A DNA stretch of 64,000 nt from Scandinavium sp036495715 (lineage in GTDB: Bacteria; Pseudomonadota; Gammaproteobacteria; Enterobacterales; Enterobacteriaceae): the NCBI GenBank assembly GCA_036495715.1, contig DASXML010000020.1:8818-72817 (forward strand), given 5' to 3'. A model generated the notes under the pieces. It saw nothing but the letters and a program-made list of their open reading frames with translations, was not told where the DNA came from and ran no database searches. Positions 16,529-25,110 of this stretch are shown here, piece by piece (the first letter of the stretch is position 1; every line of letters starts with the position of its first letter). Both the position numbers and the translations under genes were made by a program.

Positions 16529-18802
16529 TTATGCTTTTTCAATCATGACCGGTGCGCTTTTATAGGCCGGGATATGGCACTCCTCATCGTAATCATCCAG
16601 CGACAATAGAACATTGGCTTCCGGGTAATAAGCCCCGACCGAGCCATTTGCCATGTCGTGTACGACGACGGTTAAGCCGTTGAGCTGACGCTGCGTTTTT
16701 GCGCCGCAGGCATCCAACGCCACAACATTCACCACGTCACCGATTTCCAGACCGCGCGCTTTCGCCTCATGTTGACTGATGAACAGCACATCACGGCGGC
16801 CCACGACACCGCGATAGCGGTCGTTCATGCCATACACCGTGGTGTTGTACTGATCGTGGCTGCGCAATGTTGCCAACATCAGCGTTTCTGTCGGATAGCC
16901 TGCACGTTTGGTTGTCGGTTTCTTACTGTGGGTGAAATTGGCCTTGCCGGTGGCCGTTTTCCAGAGGCGCTGCGACGCGCTGTTTTCCATACGAAAACCG
17001 CCCGGATGTTCGATCCGCTGGTTAAACCCGGCGAAGGCGGGAATGACGCGCTCGATGGAATTACGGATAGTGCGGTAATCGGCAATGAAGGCTTCCCACG
17101 GAATGGACGACTCTGGCCGCGTCGCGCGTGCCAGCCCGGCAATAATGGCCGGCTCTGAACGCAGGTGTTTTGACGCGGGTTTGAGGGTGCCCGTCGAGGC
17201 GTGAACCATGCTCATGGAATCTTCAACCGTAACGGACTGCAACCCGCTCGCCTGCATGTCTTTCTCGGTACGGCCCAGCACCGGGAAGATGTAGTTATGC
17301 TTCGCCAACAGCAGGTGCGAACGGTTCAGTTTGGTCGCCATATGAACCATCAAATCGAGCTTTTTCACGGCGGCAAATGTGCGTTCAGGGTCAGGCATCG
17401 CCACGGCAAGGTTTCCGCCGAGGCAAAACAGCGCCTTCATTTCACCTCTTTCAATCGCCTGAATACTGGTGACCGAAGAGTGTCCGTGCGCGCGCGGCGC
17501 GGTGAAGGCAAACTCGCTTTCCAGCCGTTGCAGGAACGCTTCCGTCGGTGCTTCGTTAATCCCGACCGAGCGATCGCCCTGCACGTTGGAGTGACCACGC
17601 AGCGGGCAAATTCCCGCGCCTTTACGGCCCATATTGCCTTTGAGCAACAGCAAATTCGCCAGCTGTTGCACGTTGTTAGTGCCGTTCTCATGCTGAGTAA
17701 TACCGAGACCGTAACAAATAATCGTGGCGTGGGATTGCCCATAGATGAAAGCGATTTCACGCATCGTGTCGCGACTGATGCCGGAATGTTCGACCAATTC
17801 GCTCCACTGGGCTGTTTGCAGTTCCTCACGCAGAGCGTCAAAACCGTGGGTGTGCTCGCGGATAAAATCATTATCCAGCGCGACGCTGCTGCCGTTATCC
17901 GCCATTTCCAGCAACGCTTTCATAATGCCGAGGATCAGGTAAACGTCACCGCCGACTTTCACGTGATGATAGCTTTCGGACAGCTTCACGCCGTCGTGCG
18001 TTAACAGATCGGATGGGATCTGCGGATGACTGAAGCGTTCAAGGCCGCGCTCGGACAGCGGGTTAATCGAGATGATTTTCGCTCCGCGCTGTGCAACTTC
18101 GCGCAGGGTCGCCAGCATTCTTGGGTGATTGGTCCCAGGGTTGTGACCAATGCTAATCACTAAATCACAATGCCCGAAATCGTCCAGTTCGACCGTGCCT
18201 TTACCGATGCCGATGGCGTTGGTCAGGCCAACGCTGGTTGGGCCGTGGCACATATTGGAACAATCAGGAAAGTTATTGGTGCCGTATTCGCGCGCAAACA
18301 GCTGGTAAAGGTAAGCTGCTTCGTTGGAGGCTCGGCCTGAGGTATAAAAATCTACCGTATTGGGGTCAGAGTAGGTACGCAGCAGTGTGCCTATTTCGGC
18401 GAAGGCGTCTTCCCATTGCACCGGCTGATATTTTTTACTGAGCGCATCGTATTTTAGCGGATGGGTTAATCGTCCGGCGTTTTCCAGTTCAAAATCGTTC
18501 CAGCTAAGCAGTTCGTCGACGCTGTGTTTTTGAAAGAATTCCGGGCCGACTTTTTTGCTGGTCGCTTCCCAGGTCACGGCTTTTACGCCGTTTTCACACA
18601 GTTCCATCGGTGCCCGATGCGTCGGGTCAGGCCACGCGCAGCCCGGGCAGTCAAAGCCTTTTACTTGATTCATATGGAACATCGCGATGACTTCGCGACC
18701 AATGGCTTTTTGACCCCAAACGGCCGCCGTGGTGGCCTTCACTGCGCCCCAGCCGCCTGCTGCATGATGATACGCAGCGATACCTTTGACTTTCTTGCTC
18801 AT
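16529..18802 (-). CDS. FdhF/YdeP-family molybdopterin oxidoreductase
   Basis: A 757-residue cytosolic oxidoreductase of the formate dehydrogenase H-like group, about 60% like E. coli YdeP by eye. Cysteines for an Fe-S cluster lie in FDCPGCAWPD and ELCENG (residues 52, 55, 69). The residue matching the selenocysteine of FdhF is Cys185 in DCSNMCHGPTS. Cofactor-binding segments GHNPGTNHPRML, CYGLGITQHENG and RSHDQYNTTVYG are intact. E. coli YdeP is linked to acid resistance; the reaction is unknown. It is divergent from the gene at 18979. Confidence 0.93.
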   Translation of the reverse strand: MSKKVKGIAAYHHAAGGWGAVKATTAAVWGQKAIGREVIAMFHMNQVKGFDCPGCAWPDPTHRAPMELCENGVKAVTWEATSKKVGPEFFQKHSVDELLSWNDFELENAGRLTHPLKYDALSKKYQPVQWEDAFAEIGTLLRTYSDPNTVDFYTSGRASNEAAYLYQLFAREYGTNNFPDCSNMCHGPTSVGLTNAIGIGKGTVELDDFGHCDLVISIGHNPGTNHPRMLATLREVAQRGAKIISINPLSERGLERFSHPQIPSDLLTHDGVKLSESYHHVKVGGDVYLILGIMKALLEMADNGSSVALDNDFIREHTHGFDALREELQTAQWSELVEHSGISRDTMREIAFIYGQSHATIICYGLGITQHENGTNNVQQLANLLLLKGNMGRKGAGICPLRGHSNVQGDRSVGINEAPTEAFLQRLESEFAFTAPRAHGHSSVTSIQAIERGEMKALFCLGGNLAVAMPDPERTFAAVKKLDLMVHMATKLNRSHLLLAKHNYIFPVLGRTEKDMQASGLQSVTVEDSMSMVHASTGTLKPASKHLRSEPAIIAGLARATRPESSIPWEAFIADYRTIRNSIERVIPAFAGFNQRIEHPGGFRMENSASQRLWKTATGKANFTHSKKPTTKRAGYPTETLMLATLRSHDQYNTTVYGMNDRYRGVVGRRDVLFISQHEAKARGLEIGDVVNVVALDACGAKTQRQLNGLTVVVHDMANGSVGAYYPEANVLLSLDDYDEECHIPAYKSAPVMIEKA

Positions 18803-18978
18803 GAAAATAGTTACGTTGTTTATTATTGATATCGCAATCTAACAACATGGCCCGCGCATTCAATCGCCCCTTGTAGGTAAGCGAACAGGGGAGGGAGTAG
18901 ACCATTCACTGATAGCATACTGTGCGTTTAATGCGCTAAAGTAATGAAAAGTGAAGGTATGTGGGTAAGGAAACAGTC

Positions 18979-19608
18979 ATGGCTGCGCGAATCGATTACG
19001 AGATTGAAAAGTACCAATTTACTGAAGTCAGTGAACCTCCGCGTCTGGCTCAGCAGTGGGCAGAAGTGCTCGAAGAGTGTCGGCAGGAAAAGGCCGGCAG
19101 CGAGGCACGCTTAAGACTGGCGTTGCTGAACGTCGATTATGTGACGAGTTTTGAGCTGCCTTTTCGTTTGCAGCTGATCCGCGCCCCGCAGCTTATCGAT
19201 CATCTGCGCAATGAACTGCAACTTAATCGCAAAGCGGTCACTATCAGTGACAATCGTTACGGTTGTGTTTACAGCCTGAAAACCGATCTGAGTGCTATCC
19301 CGGATGCGTTCCGCTACCGCTTTTCGAATCGTATACGCCGGGTTGAATCGGGCGAGGTCACGACCACGGCTTTCCAGGAGATTGCGAAGCAGGTTAAAGC
19401 CCCACGGCAACGCCTGAAACTGGCGCTGGAGGCTGGTTTGCAGGTCACAGCACTTGATGGGCTGTTCTGGTTTGGCATGCAGCGCATCGCCGCCGATATC
19501 GCGACGCTAAGAAAATCGGGAATGAGAATTTCGACTGCGGAAGTCGATGCGTTCGATACGCTGACGGCAACGACGCGTCGGGTGCCTGTTTATCGGCGGG
19601 TGGAATAG
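18979..19608 (+). CDS. Hypothetical protein with C-terminal winged-helix-like segment
   Basis: A 209-residue soluble protein that I cannot name. Its C-terminal ~60 residues (ALEAGLQVTALDGLFWFG, then RIAADIATLRKSGMRI and a basic end VPVYRRVE) resemble the helix-turn-helix domain HTH_39 found in phage and accessory proteins. The middle part has SFELPFRLQLIRAPQLIDHL. The ATG at 18979 is 7 bp after AAGGA; an in-frame GTG lies at 18961. Divergent from the YdeP-family gene, which it might regulate, but this is only inferred from position. Confidence 0.7.
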   Translation: MAARIDYEIEKYQFTEVSEPPRLAQQWAEVLEECRQEKAGSEARLRLALLNVDYVTSFELPFRLQLIRAPQLIDHLRNELQLNRKAVTISDNRYGCVYSLKTDLSAIPDAFRYRFSNRIRRVESGEVTTTAFQEIAKQVKAPRQRLKLALEAGLQVTALDGLFWFGMQRIAADIATLRKSGMRISTAEVDAFDTLTATTRRVPVYRRVE

Positions 19609-19761
19609 CTGATCGGCGCGGGTGCCGAGTCTTTATAAAGTGCCCGTCTTTCAGGCAGTTATTTATGCTTAATTTATTACCAGCCAACACAAATTAAAAA
19701 TTTAACTCCGCGACGCAACCTCTAGCATAGATGTTACCTATATGTTGCTGGAGTGTTCGTT

Positions 19762-21180
19762 GTGAGTGAGTATCTGATAACAGAAAATAAAGGGGCGAAT
19801 CAACAGCCCTTTCACGCGCAAGATTTAGTCGCAAGAATCGACGCGCTGCCAGCGTCGTCTGGTATGTGGGGCTTCATTACACTGCTGGCGTTGGGTGGTT
19901 TTTTTGAGCTGTACGATCTCTTCCAGACAGGCTATATCAGCACAGGCTTGATTGCTGATGGTATTTTCCATGTCGGTTCGCAGGGCGTGTTTGGTCTTAG
20001 TGACCAGGCGGCATTTGCGTCTGCAACGTTTCTGGGCCTGTTTTTGGGGGCCAGTCTACTGAGCCCCTACGCAGATCGGCTGGGACGACGCGCGACGTTT
20101 ATGTTTGCGTTGCTTTGGTATGGCGTCTTTTCGCTTTGCATGGCGTTTCAGCACCACGCTGAATGGGTTATTTTTCTGCGCTTCATGGTGGGCGTCGGGC
20201 TGGGAATTGAGTTGGTCACCATTGATACCTATCTAACAGAGTGGGTGCCTGCTCACTTGCGTACACGTGCTTTTGCGTTCTCTTTTTTTATCCAATTTCT
20301 GTCTGTGCCTGCGGTTGCGTTAATGTCGTGGTGGCTGGTGCCGCAAACGATCTTTGGCCTGAGCGGCTGGCGTTATGTCGTCATCGCAGGGGCTGTTGCC
20401 TCGTTGATCATCTGGCTGATACGTAAGGGATTACCGGAGTCTCCGCGTTGGTTATTGCAGCAAAAACGTTACGTAGAAGCGCGCGAAGTGATGCAGGCGA
20501 TGGAGAAGCGTTGCGGTGTCACCGATGCGCCTGACTTCCCGATTCGTAGCGATTTAACTGCCGACTCTGCGGTGGTGAAAGGCACCTTTAAGGATATCTG
20601 GTCGCCGCGTTACCGTGGGCGCACGATAATGCTCGCGGTAATGAACTTCTTCCAGGCAATAGGCTTTTTTGGTTTTGGCAACTGGTTGCCTGCATTGCTA
20701 TCGGGGAAGGGGGCAACGGTAACTCACAGCCTGTTGTACGCCTTTTTCATCACTCTGGCTTATCCGTTGGGCTCGCTTATCTGCAGCCGATTCGCCGACA
20801 GAATGGAGAATAAATGGCAAATCGTCCTCTCCTGCCTGACCACGGTTATCTTTGGATCGCTGTTTGCGCTGCAGAACAACCCGGTGTGGCTGATCCTCTG
20901 CGGCTTTTTCATTACCTGGTCAAATGCATGGCTGACGTATAGCTATCACTCTTATCAGTCTGAGGTTTTCCCAACCTATATTCGCGCTCGTGCGGTCGGG
21001 TTCTGCTACTCGTTCAGCCGTTTGTCGACGGTGTTTAGCAGCCTTCTAATCGGTCTTATCCTGCAATACAGTGGCTCGCCAGGCGTGATTGCGTTTATCG
21101 TTGTAAGCATGCTGATTGTGGTGCTGACGATTGGGATATTCGGCCCCAAAACACGCGGCGTAGATTTGGAAAATATTTGA
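19762..21180 (+). CDS. MFS transporter, YaaU/YgcS-like sugar-type family
   Basis: A 472-residue 12-helix permease. Family motifs are DRLGRRATF between helices 2 and 3, the RFMVGVGLGIELV segment of helix 4, PESPRWLL after helix 6 and RARAVGFCYSFSRL near helix 10. Best likeness is to E. coli YaaU, YdjK and YgcS, whose substrates are largely unknown. The GTG at 19762 has GGAG 8 bp upstream and is preferred to the GTG at 19753. It stands alone with its own terminator. Confidence 0.88.
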   Translation: MSEYLITENKGANQQPFHAQDLVARIDALPASSGMWGFITLLALGGFFELYDLFQTGYISTGLIADGIFHVGSQGVFGLSDQAAFASATFLGLFLGASLLSPYADRLGRRATFMFALLWYGVFSLCMAFQHHAEWVIFLRFMVGVGLGIELVTIDTYLTEWVPAHLRTRAFAFSFFIQFLSVPAVALMSWWLVPQTIFGLSGWRYVVIAGAVASLIIWLIRKGLPESPRWLLQQKRYVEAREVMQAMEKRCGVTDAPDFPIRSDLTADSAVVKGTFKDIWSPRYRGRTIMLAVMNFFQAIGFFGFGNWLPALLSGKGATVTHSLLYAFFITLAYPLGSLICSRFADRMENKWQIVLSCLTTVIFGSLFALQNNPVWLILCGFFITWSNAWLTYSYHSYQSEVFPTYIRARAVGFCYSFSRLSTVFSSLLIGLILQYSGSPGVIAFIVVSMLIVVLTIGIFGPKTRGVDLENI

Positions 21181-21188
21181 TTTTGTGC

Positions 21189-21213
21189 GCTCTTCCGATG
21201 AAATCGGAAGAGC
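21189..21213 (+). terminator. Terminator of the MFS gene
   Basis: GCTCTTCCGAT and ATCGGAAGAGC form a perfect 11-bp stem with a 3-nt loop, followed by GGGGTTT. Confidence 0.8.
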
Positions 21214-21241
21214 GGGGTTTCAGGTTTACGACAACAAAAAA

Positions 21242-21267
21242 GCCCGCATAACGTGAATTATGCGGGC
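21242..21267 (-). terminator. Terminator of ssrA
   Basis: GCCCGCATAA and TTATGCGGGC form a 10-bp stem, followed on the minus strand by TTTTTTGTTG, a strong intrinsic terminator 46 bp after the tmRNA 3' end. Confidence 0.9.
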
Positions 21268-21312
21268 TTTCGACTTCGTCAGACGGCTCTGGTAACCGCT
21301 GACGGAGAATTT

Positions 21313-21676
21313 TGGTGGAGCTGGGGGGATTTGAACCCCCGTCCGAAATTACTACACCGTCGGTACTACATGCTTAGTCATGTCTTTACATTCGCCGGGC
21401 AGCTGCGGGCAGACACGCCACTACCAAACTAGCCTGATTAGTTTTAGCACTTCAGCCCCAGGCAGGACATCCGCGCGATCTCTTTTGGGTTTGACCTCTC
21501 TTTATCCCCGTCTTAAGAGCGGAAGCTAGGGAGAGAGGGCTCTTAGCAGGTTATTAAGCTGCTAAAGCGTAGTTTTCGTCGTTTGCGACTATTTTTTTGC
21601 GGCTTTTTACGAGGCAAACCGCCCCTCGGCATGCACCTTGGGTTTCGCAAATCCCGTCGAATCCAGAATCAGCCCC
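21313..21676 (-). ncRNA. ssrA: tmRNA (SsrA), trans-translation RNA
   Basis: The mature RNA (364 nt) starts GGGGCTGATTCTGGATTCGA and ends in CCACCA, forming the tRNA-Ala-like end. The resume codon and tag lie at 21586-21554 on the minus strand and read ANDENYALAA followed by TAA, the degradation tag of enterobacteria. The T arm reads GGGGGTTCAAATCCCCC. SmpB, its partner, is encoded 17 kb away on the far side of the adhesin locus; in E. coli the two genes are adjacent. Confidence 0.98.
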
Positions 21677-21690
21677 AATGTGTTAAGGCG

Positions 21691-21696
21691 AGTATA
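21691..21696 (-). promoter_or_regulatory. ssrA promoter, extended -10
   Basis: TATACT preceded by TG one base upstream (extended -10) lies 14 bp before the mature 5' end on the minus strand. No strong -35 is seen. Confidence 0.55.
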
Positions 21697-21746
21697 ACAG
21701 ACCCGGCCAGGCAAATACTACCGCTATAAGCCGCACAAACGCTCAC

Positions 21747-22937
21747 TTATCGCTCACGCAGTGCCTCTTTCGCGCGGTTGAACGGTTTAATCAGATAATC
21801 CATGACGGTTTTTTCACCGGTTTTGATGTCAACGCTGGCAACCATCCCCGGTGAGATGGAGAATTTATGCCCGCGTTTGTTGACCAAATAATCCTGATGC
21901 GTGCGGATAAACACCCGATAGTAAACGATTTCTGGCTTCACTTTATCCTGAATCGTGTCCGGCGAAATGGTCTCGACTTCGCCTTCAATGCCGCCGTAAA
22001 TGGCGTAATCATAGGCGGTGATTTTGACCAATGCCCGCTGGCCTGGGTGGATAAACGCGATATCGCGCGGTGAGAGTCGCGCTTCAATCAGCAGGTGATC
22101 GTCGAGGGGCACAATTTCCATCATCTCACCGTTGGGCGGAATGACGCCGCCGATGGTTGTCACCTGGATATTTTTCACAATCCCGCGCATCGGCGAACGC
22201 ACGGTCATGCGGGTGACGGAGTCCTCGCGGCCCTTAATAATCGCCGACAGCATGTCCACTTCGGCATTGGCTTTGGATAACGCTTCACGCGCTTGCACGT
22301 AATACTGCGAGCGCAAATCGGTGATTTTCAGACCGAGATCGCTTTTTTCTCGCTGTAAGCGCAGCACTTCCACATGGCTCGCCGCGCCGCTTTTTTCCAG
22401 CCTTTCGGTGATCGCCAGCTCTTTGTTGACCGAGTCTAAAGCGTCCTGTAAATCGGCCTGCGAATCGGTGAGCTGCGCGCGGCGGGATTTATACAGACGC
22501 ATTTCGGAACCGATAAGATCCGGCCAGGCTTTTAACGAATCGGGAAACACCAGTGGCAGATCGTTCACTTCGGCATCCAGACGCACGCTGGAGGCCAGCG
22601 ATGCGCGGTAGCGGGCGGCGCTTTCACCGACGTTAGACTCCGATCGAGTCGGATCGAGGCGCGCCACAATTTCACCCGCCTGGACTTTATCGCCCTCGTG
22701 TACCGTCAGTTCGGTAAGGATCCCGCCGTCGAGCGACTGCAATACCTGCTCGCGGGAACTGGGGATCACTTTCCCGGTGCCGGTGGAGACTTCATCCAGT
22801 TGACCAAACCACGCCCACACGCCGAGTATCAGAAAGAGCACGGCGGAAAGCAGGACGATTTTACTGGCGCCGGAAAACTCATTTTCCCGACGTATGTCCA
22901 GATCGTCCATGGCGATATCACGCTGACTGATTTTCAT
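21747..22937 (-). CDS. bapD: Type I secretion periplasmic adaptor (HlyD family)
   Basis: Membrane fusion protein linking the ABC exporter to the outer-membrane channel. The 396-aa product has one N-terminal membrane helix (ASKIVLLSAVLFLILGVWAWF), a lipoyl-like half (GILTELTVHEGDKVQAGE), a long coiled coil (about residues 120-250) and the returning RSPMRGIVKNI plus beta-barrel part. It is the last of the four locus genes, overlapping the ABC gene by 20 bp. The name follows Salmonella bapD by order and family. Confidence 0.92.
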   Translation of the reverse strand: MKISQRDIAMDDLDIRRENEFSGASKIVLLSAVLFLILGVWAWFGQLDEVSTGTGKVIPSSREQVLQSLDGGILTELTVHEGDKVQAGEIVARLDPTRSESNVGESAARYRASLASSVRLDAEVNDLPLVFPDSLKAWPDLIGSEMRLYKSRRAQLTDSQADLQDALDSVNKELAITERLEKSGAASHVEVLRLQREKSDLGLKITDLRSQYYVQAREALSKANAEVDMLSAIIKGREDSVTRMTVRSPMRGIVKNIQVTTIGGVIPPNGEMMEIVPLDDHLLIEARLSPRDIAFIHPGQRALVKITAYDYAIYGGIEGEVETISPDTIQDKVKPEIVYYRVFIRTHQDYLVNKRGHKFSISPGMVASVDIKTGEKTVMDYLIKPFNRAKEALRER

Positions 22938-25110
22938 TGCTCCACCCCCGTCCGTTTACCGCGTTCTGCGTCTGCGCGCGGCTGTTGTTCATCGCCTGCG
23001 CTTTCGGGGCGTCCATTACCAGTTGGCCCTCTTTCAACACCACCACGCGTTCTACCAGTTCCAGCATTGGCACCCGGTGCGTCGCGACAATCAGCGTGCG
23101 GTTGCCGAGCCAGTTGCCCAGACGCTGAATAAACTCCCGTTCGGTGTGTTCATCCAGTGAGGCGCTCGGTTCATCCAGCAGGACGATATTGGGCGAGCGC
23201 AGCAGCATACGCGCCAGCAAAATCGCCTGACGCTGACCGCCGGAAAGCCCGTTACCGCCTTCCATGATTTGGTGGTCTAATCCTTTCGGCAGACGTTTCA
23301 CAAACCCGTCGGCACCGCAGATTTCCAGTACGTCAAACACGGCTTCGTCGCTGGCGTGAGGCGCGCCAAGGGTTAAATTCTCACGCAAGGTGCCGAAAAA
23401 CAGCCGTGCGTTCTGGCTGAGAAAACCGATGTTGCGGCGCAAATCGGCCATGTCGATTTGCGAGATGCTAAGGTTGTCGAGTCGCAGATCGCCGTTGACG
23501 ATCTCCACGCCGCCCGCCAGCGCCTGTAAGAGTGTGGATTTCCCCGCGCCGTTGCGCCCGAGCAGGGCCACGCGTTCGCCGGGTAAAATTTCCAGACGTG
23601 AGATCCGCAGCGGTACGCGCTGATCCTCATGGTGATAGCGGAAATGGGCGTTCTCAAACACGTAGTGACCGTGGAAAATTTCCTGGTGTACCAGCGTTTC
23701 ATCGCGCTGCGTTTCGGTGGGGAGCTGCATGATGCTGTCGAGCCCCATTTTAGCGGCTTTTACCTGTTGCCAGCGGGCGAGCACACCGCACAGTCCGGCC
23801 ATCGGCGCAATCATCCGTGAGGCCAGCATCGACGCTGCCACCACTGAACCGGTTGTTAAATCGCCCTCAATCACCAGCGGCGCGCCAAACAAAATCACCG
23901 CCGCATACACCAGACTTTGCACCGACATGCCCCAGCCAATCAGCCCTTGCGTGACTTTGCGCGTGCGCAGGCCTGATTCACCGGTAATGCGGATGTAGCT
24001 GTTCCATTGCTGCAAAAAGCGGTTCTCCGCCTGCATTAGCTTGATGTCCTCCAGCCCCTGTACGCTTTCCACCAATACCGCGTTGCGCAGCGTCGATTCA
24101 TGCGCTGACTGGTTAGCGAGGATGGCGAGTTTTTTCTGCATCATCAGGCCAGGCAGCACCATCATGACCGCCGCAATCGGCGCTATCCACGACAGCTGCG
24201 GCGCGATGATCGCCAGCACGATGACGAACAGGAAAAAGAACGGCAGATCGACCAGCGTCGATAGCGTGGAGGAGGTGATCATTTCGCGGATCTGCTCCAG
24301 CTCGCGCAATTGCGAAATAAAACTGCCGGTGGAGCGGGGCACCGCGCTGTTGCGCAGCCGTAACGCGTGGCTGAATACTCTGTCAGAAATGCGCATATCG
24401 GCGCGCTTGCCGAGCACGTCCATGATATGCGTTCGCGCTTCGCGTAACAGAAAACCAAATATCACCGAGATAAGCACCCCGGTTGCCAGCACGTAGAGCG
24501 TCGGGTATGACTGCGCCGGGATCACCCGGTCATACACCTGCATCGAAAAGACGATCCCGGCGAGCGATAACACGTTCACCAGGAACGCGGCAATCATCAC
24601 CGGGATGTAAGGTCGTAAATCCTGCAGCACCAGCCCTTTCATCCAGTCGGGGCTGAAGCGGGAAACGTAGGCATCGACGCGGCTGTCCTTGAGCGCTGAC
24701 AGCGGGCGCAGGGCGGCGACGTATTTCACCGACGACAACAGATCGCTGGCGATCACGCGGTTACTTTCGCTGTCGCCGTCGATCATAAACACATCGACCG
24801 CATCGTCACCGTTGAAATGTTCGATCACCGCCAGTTGACCGTCTTCCAGTTCTGCCACGACCGGCAGTCGCCACTGGCTAAAAGCATGTTCGGTGAGCGT
24901 CAGTAAATGGAACGATAACCCGGCCTGACGCGCGAGTTGCGTCAGGGCCGGCGTGCGGTTTTTGCCTTTAAACCACGGCGCATTAGCCTGAATCGCCCCT
25001 GGCGAACAGACCACCCGATAATGGGCCGCAACGTGACCGATAGCCAACGCCCAGTTACTCAGCGCGTGGTCGCTAATCAATTCTTCAACAGGAGGAGCGG
25101 CACGGGTCAT
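22918..25110 (-). CDS. bapC: Type I secretion ABC exporter with inactive C39-like domain
   Basis: A 730-aa exporter. Residues 1-130 form a C39 peptidase-like domain without the catalytic Cys (LAIGHVAAHYR at the expected place), as in LapB/HlyB-type exporters that move uncut substrates. An exporter membrane domain follows (about 165-430), then the nucleotide-binding domain with Walker A GRNGAGKST, signature LSGGQRQ and Walker B IVLLDEPSASLD. The start overlaps the bapB stop by 4 bp. Expected cargo: the giant adhesin. Confidence 0.94.
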   Translation of the reverse strand: MTRAAPPVEELISDHALSNWALAIGHVAAHYRVVCSPGAIQANAPWFKGKNRTPALTQLARQAGLSFHLLTLTEHAFSQWRLPVVAELEDGQLAVIEHFNGDDAVDVFMIDGDSESNRVIASDLLSSVKYVAALRPLSALKDSRVDAYVSRFSPDWMKGLVLQDLRPYIPVMIAAFLVNVLSLAGIVFSMQVYDRVIPAQSYPTLYVLATGVLISVIFGFLLREARTHIMDVLGKRADMRISDRVFSHALRLRNSAVPRSTGSFISQLRELEQIREMITSSTLSTLVDLPFFFLFVIVLAIIAPQLSWIAPIAAVMMVLPGLMMQKKLAILANQSAHESTLRNAVLVESVQGLEDIKLMQAENRFLQQWNSYIRITGESGLRTRKVTQGLIGWGMSVQSLVYAAVILFGAPLVIEGDLTTGSVVAASMLASRMIAPMAGLCGVLARWQQVKAAKMGLDSIMQLPTETQRDETLVHQEIFHGHYVFENAHFRYHHEDQRVPLRISRLEILPGERVALLGRNGAGKSTLLQALAGGVEIVNGDLRLDNLSISQIDMADLRRNIGFLSQNARLFFGTLRENLTLGAPHASDEAVFDVLEICGADGFVKRLPKGLDHQIMEGGNGLSGGQRQAILLARMLLRSPNIVLLDEPSASLDEHTEREFIQRLGNWLGNRTLIVATHRVPMLELVERVVVLKEGQLVMDAPKAQAMNNSRAQTQNAVNGRGWSNENQSA

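Noticed and set aside
16529..18802. Selenocysteine formate dehydrogenase
   Set aside because: The position of Sec is a Cys codon and no in-frame TGA occurs, so it is the YdeP-type relative rather than FdhF.
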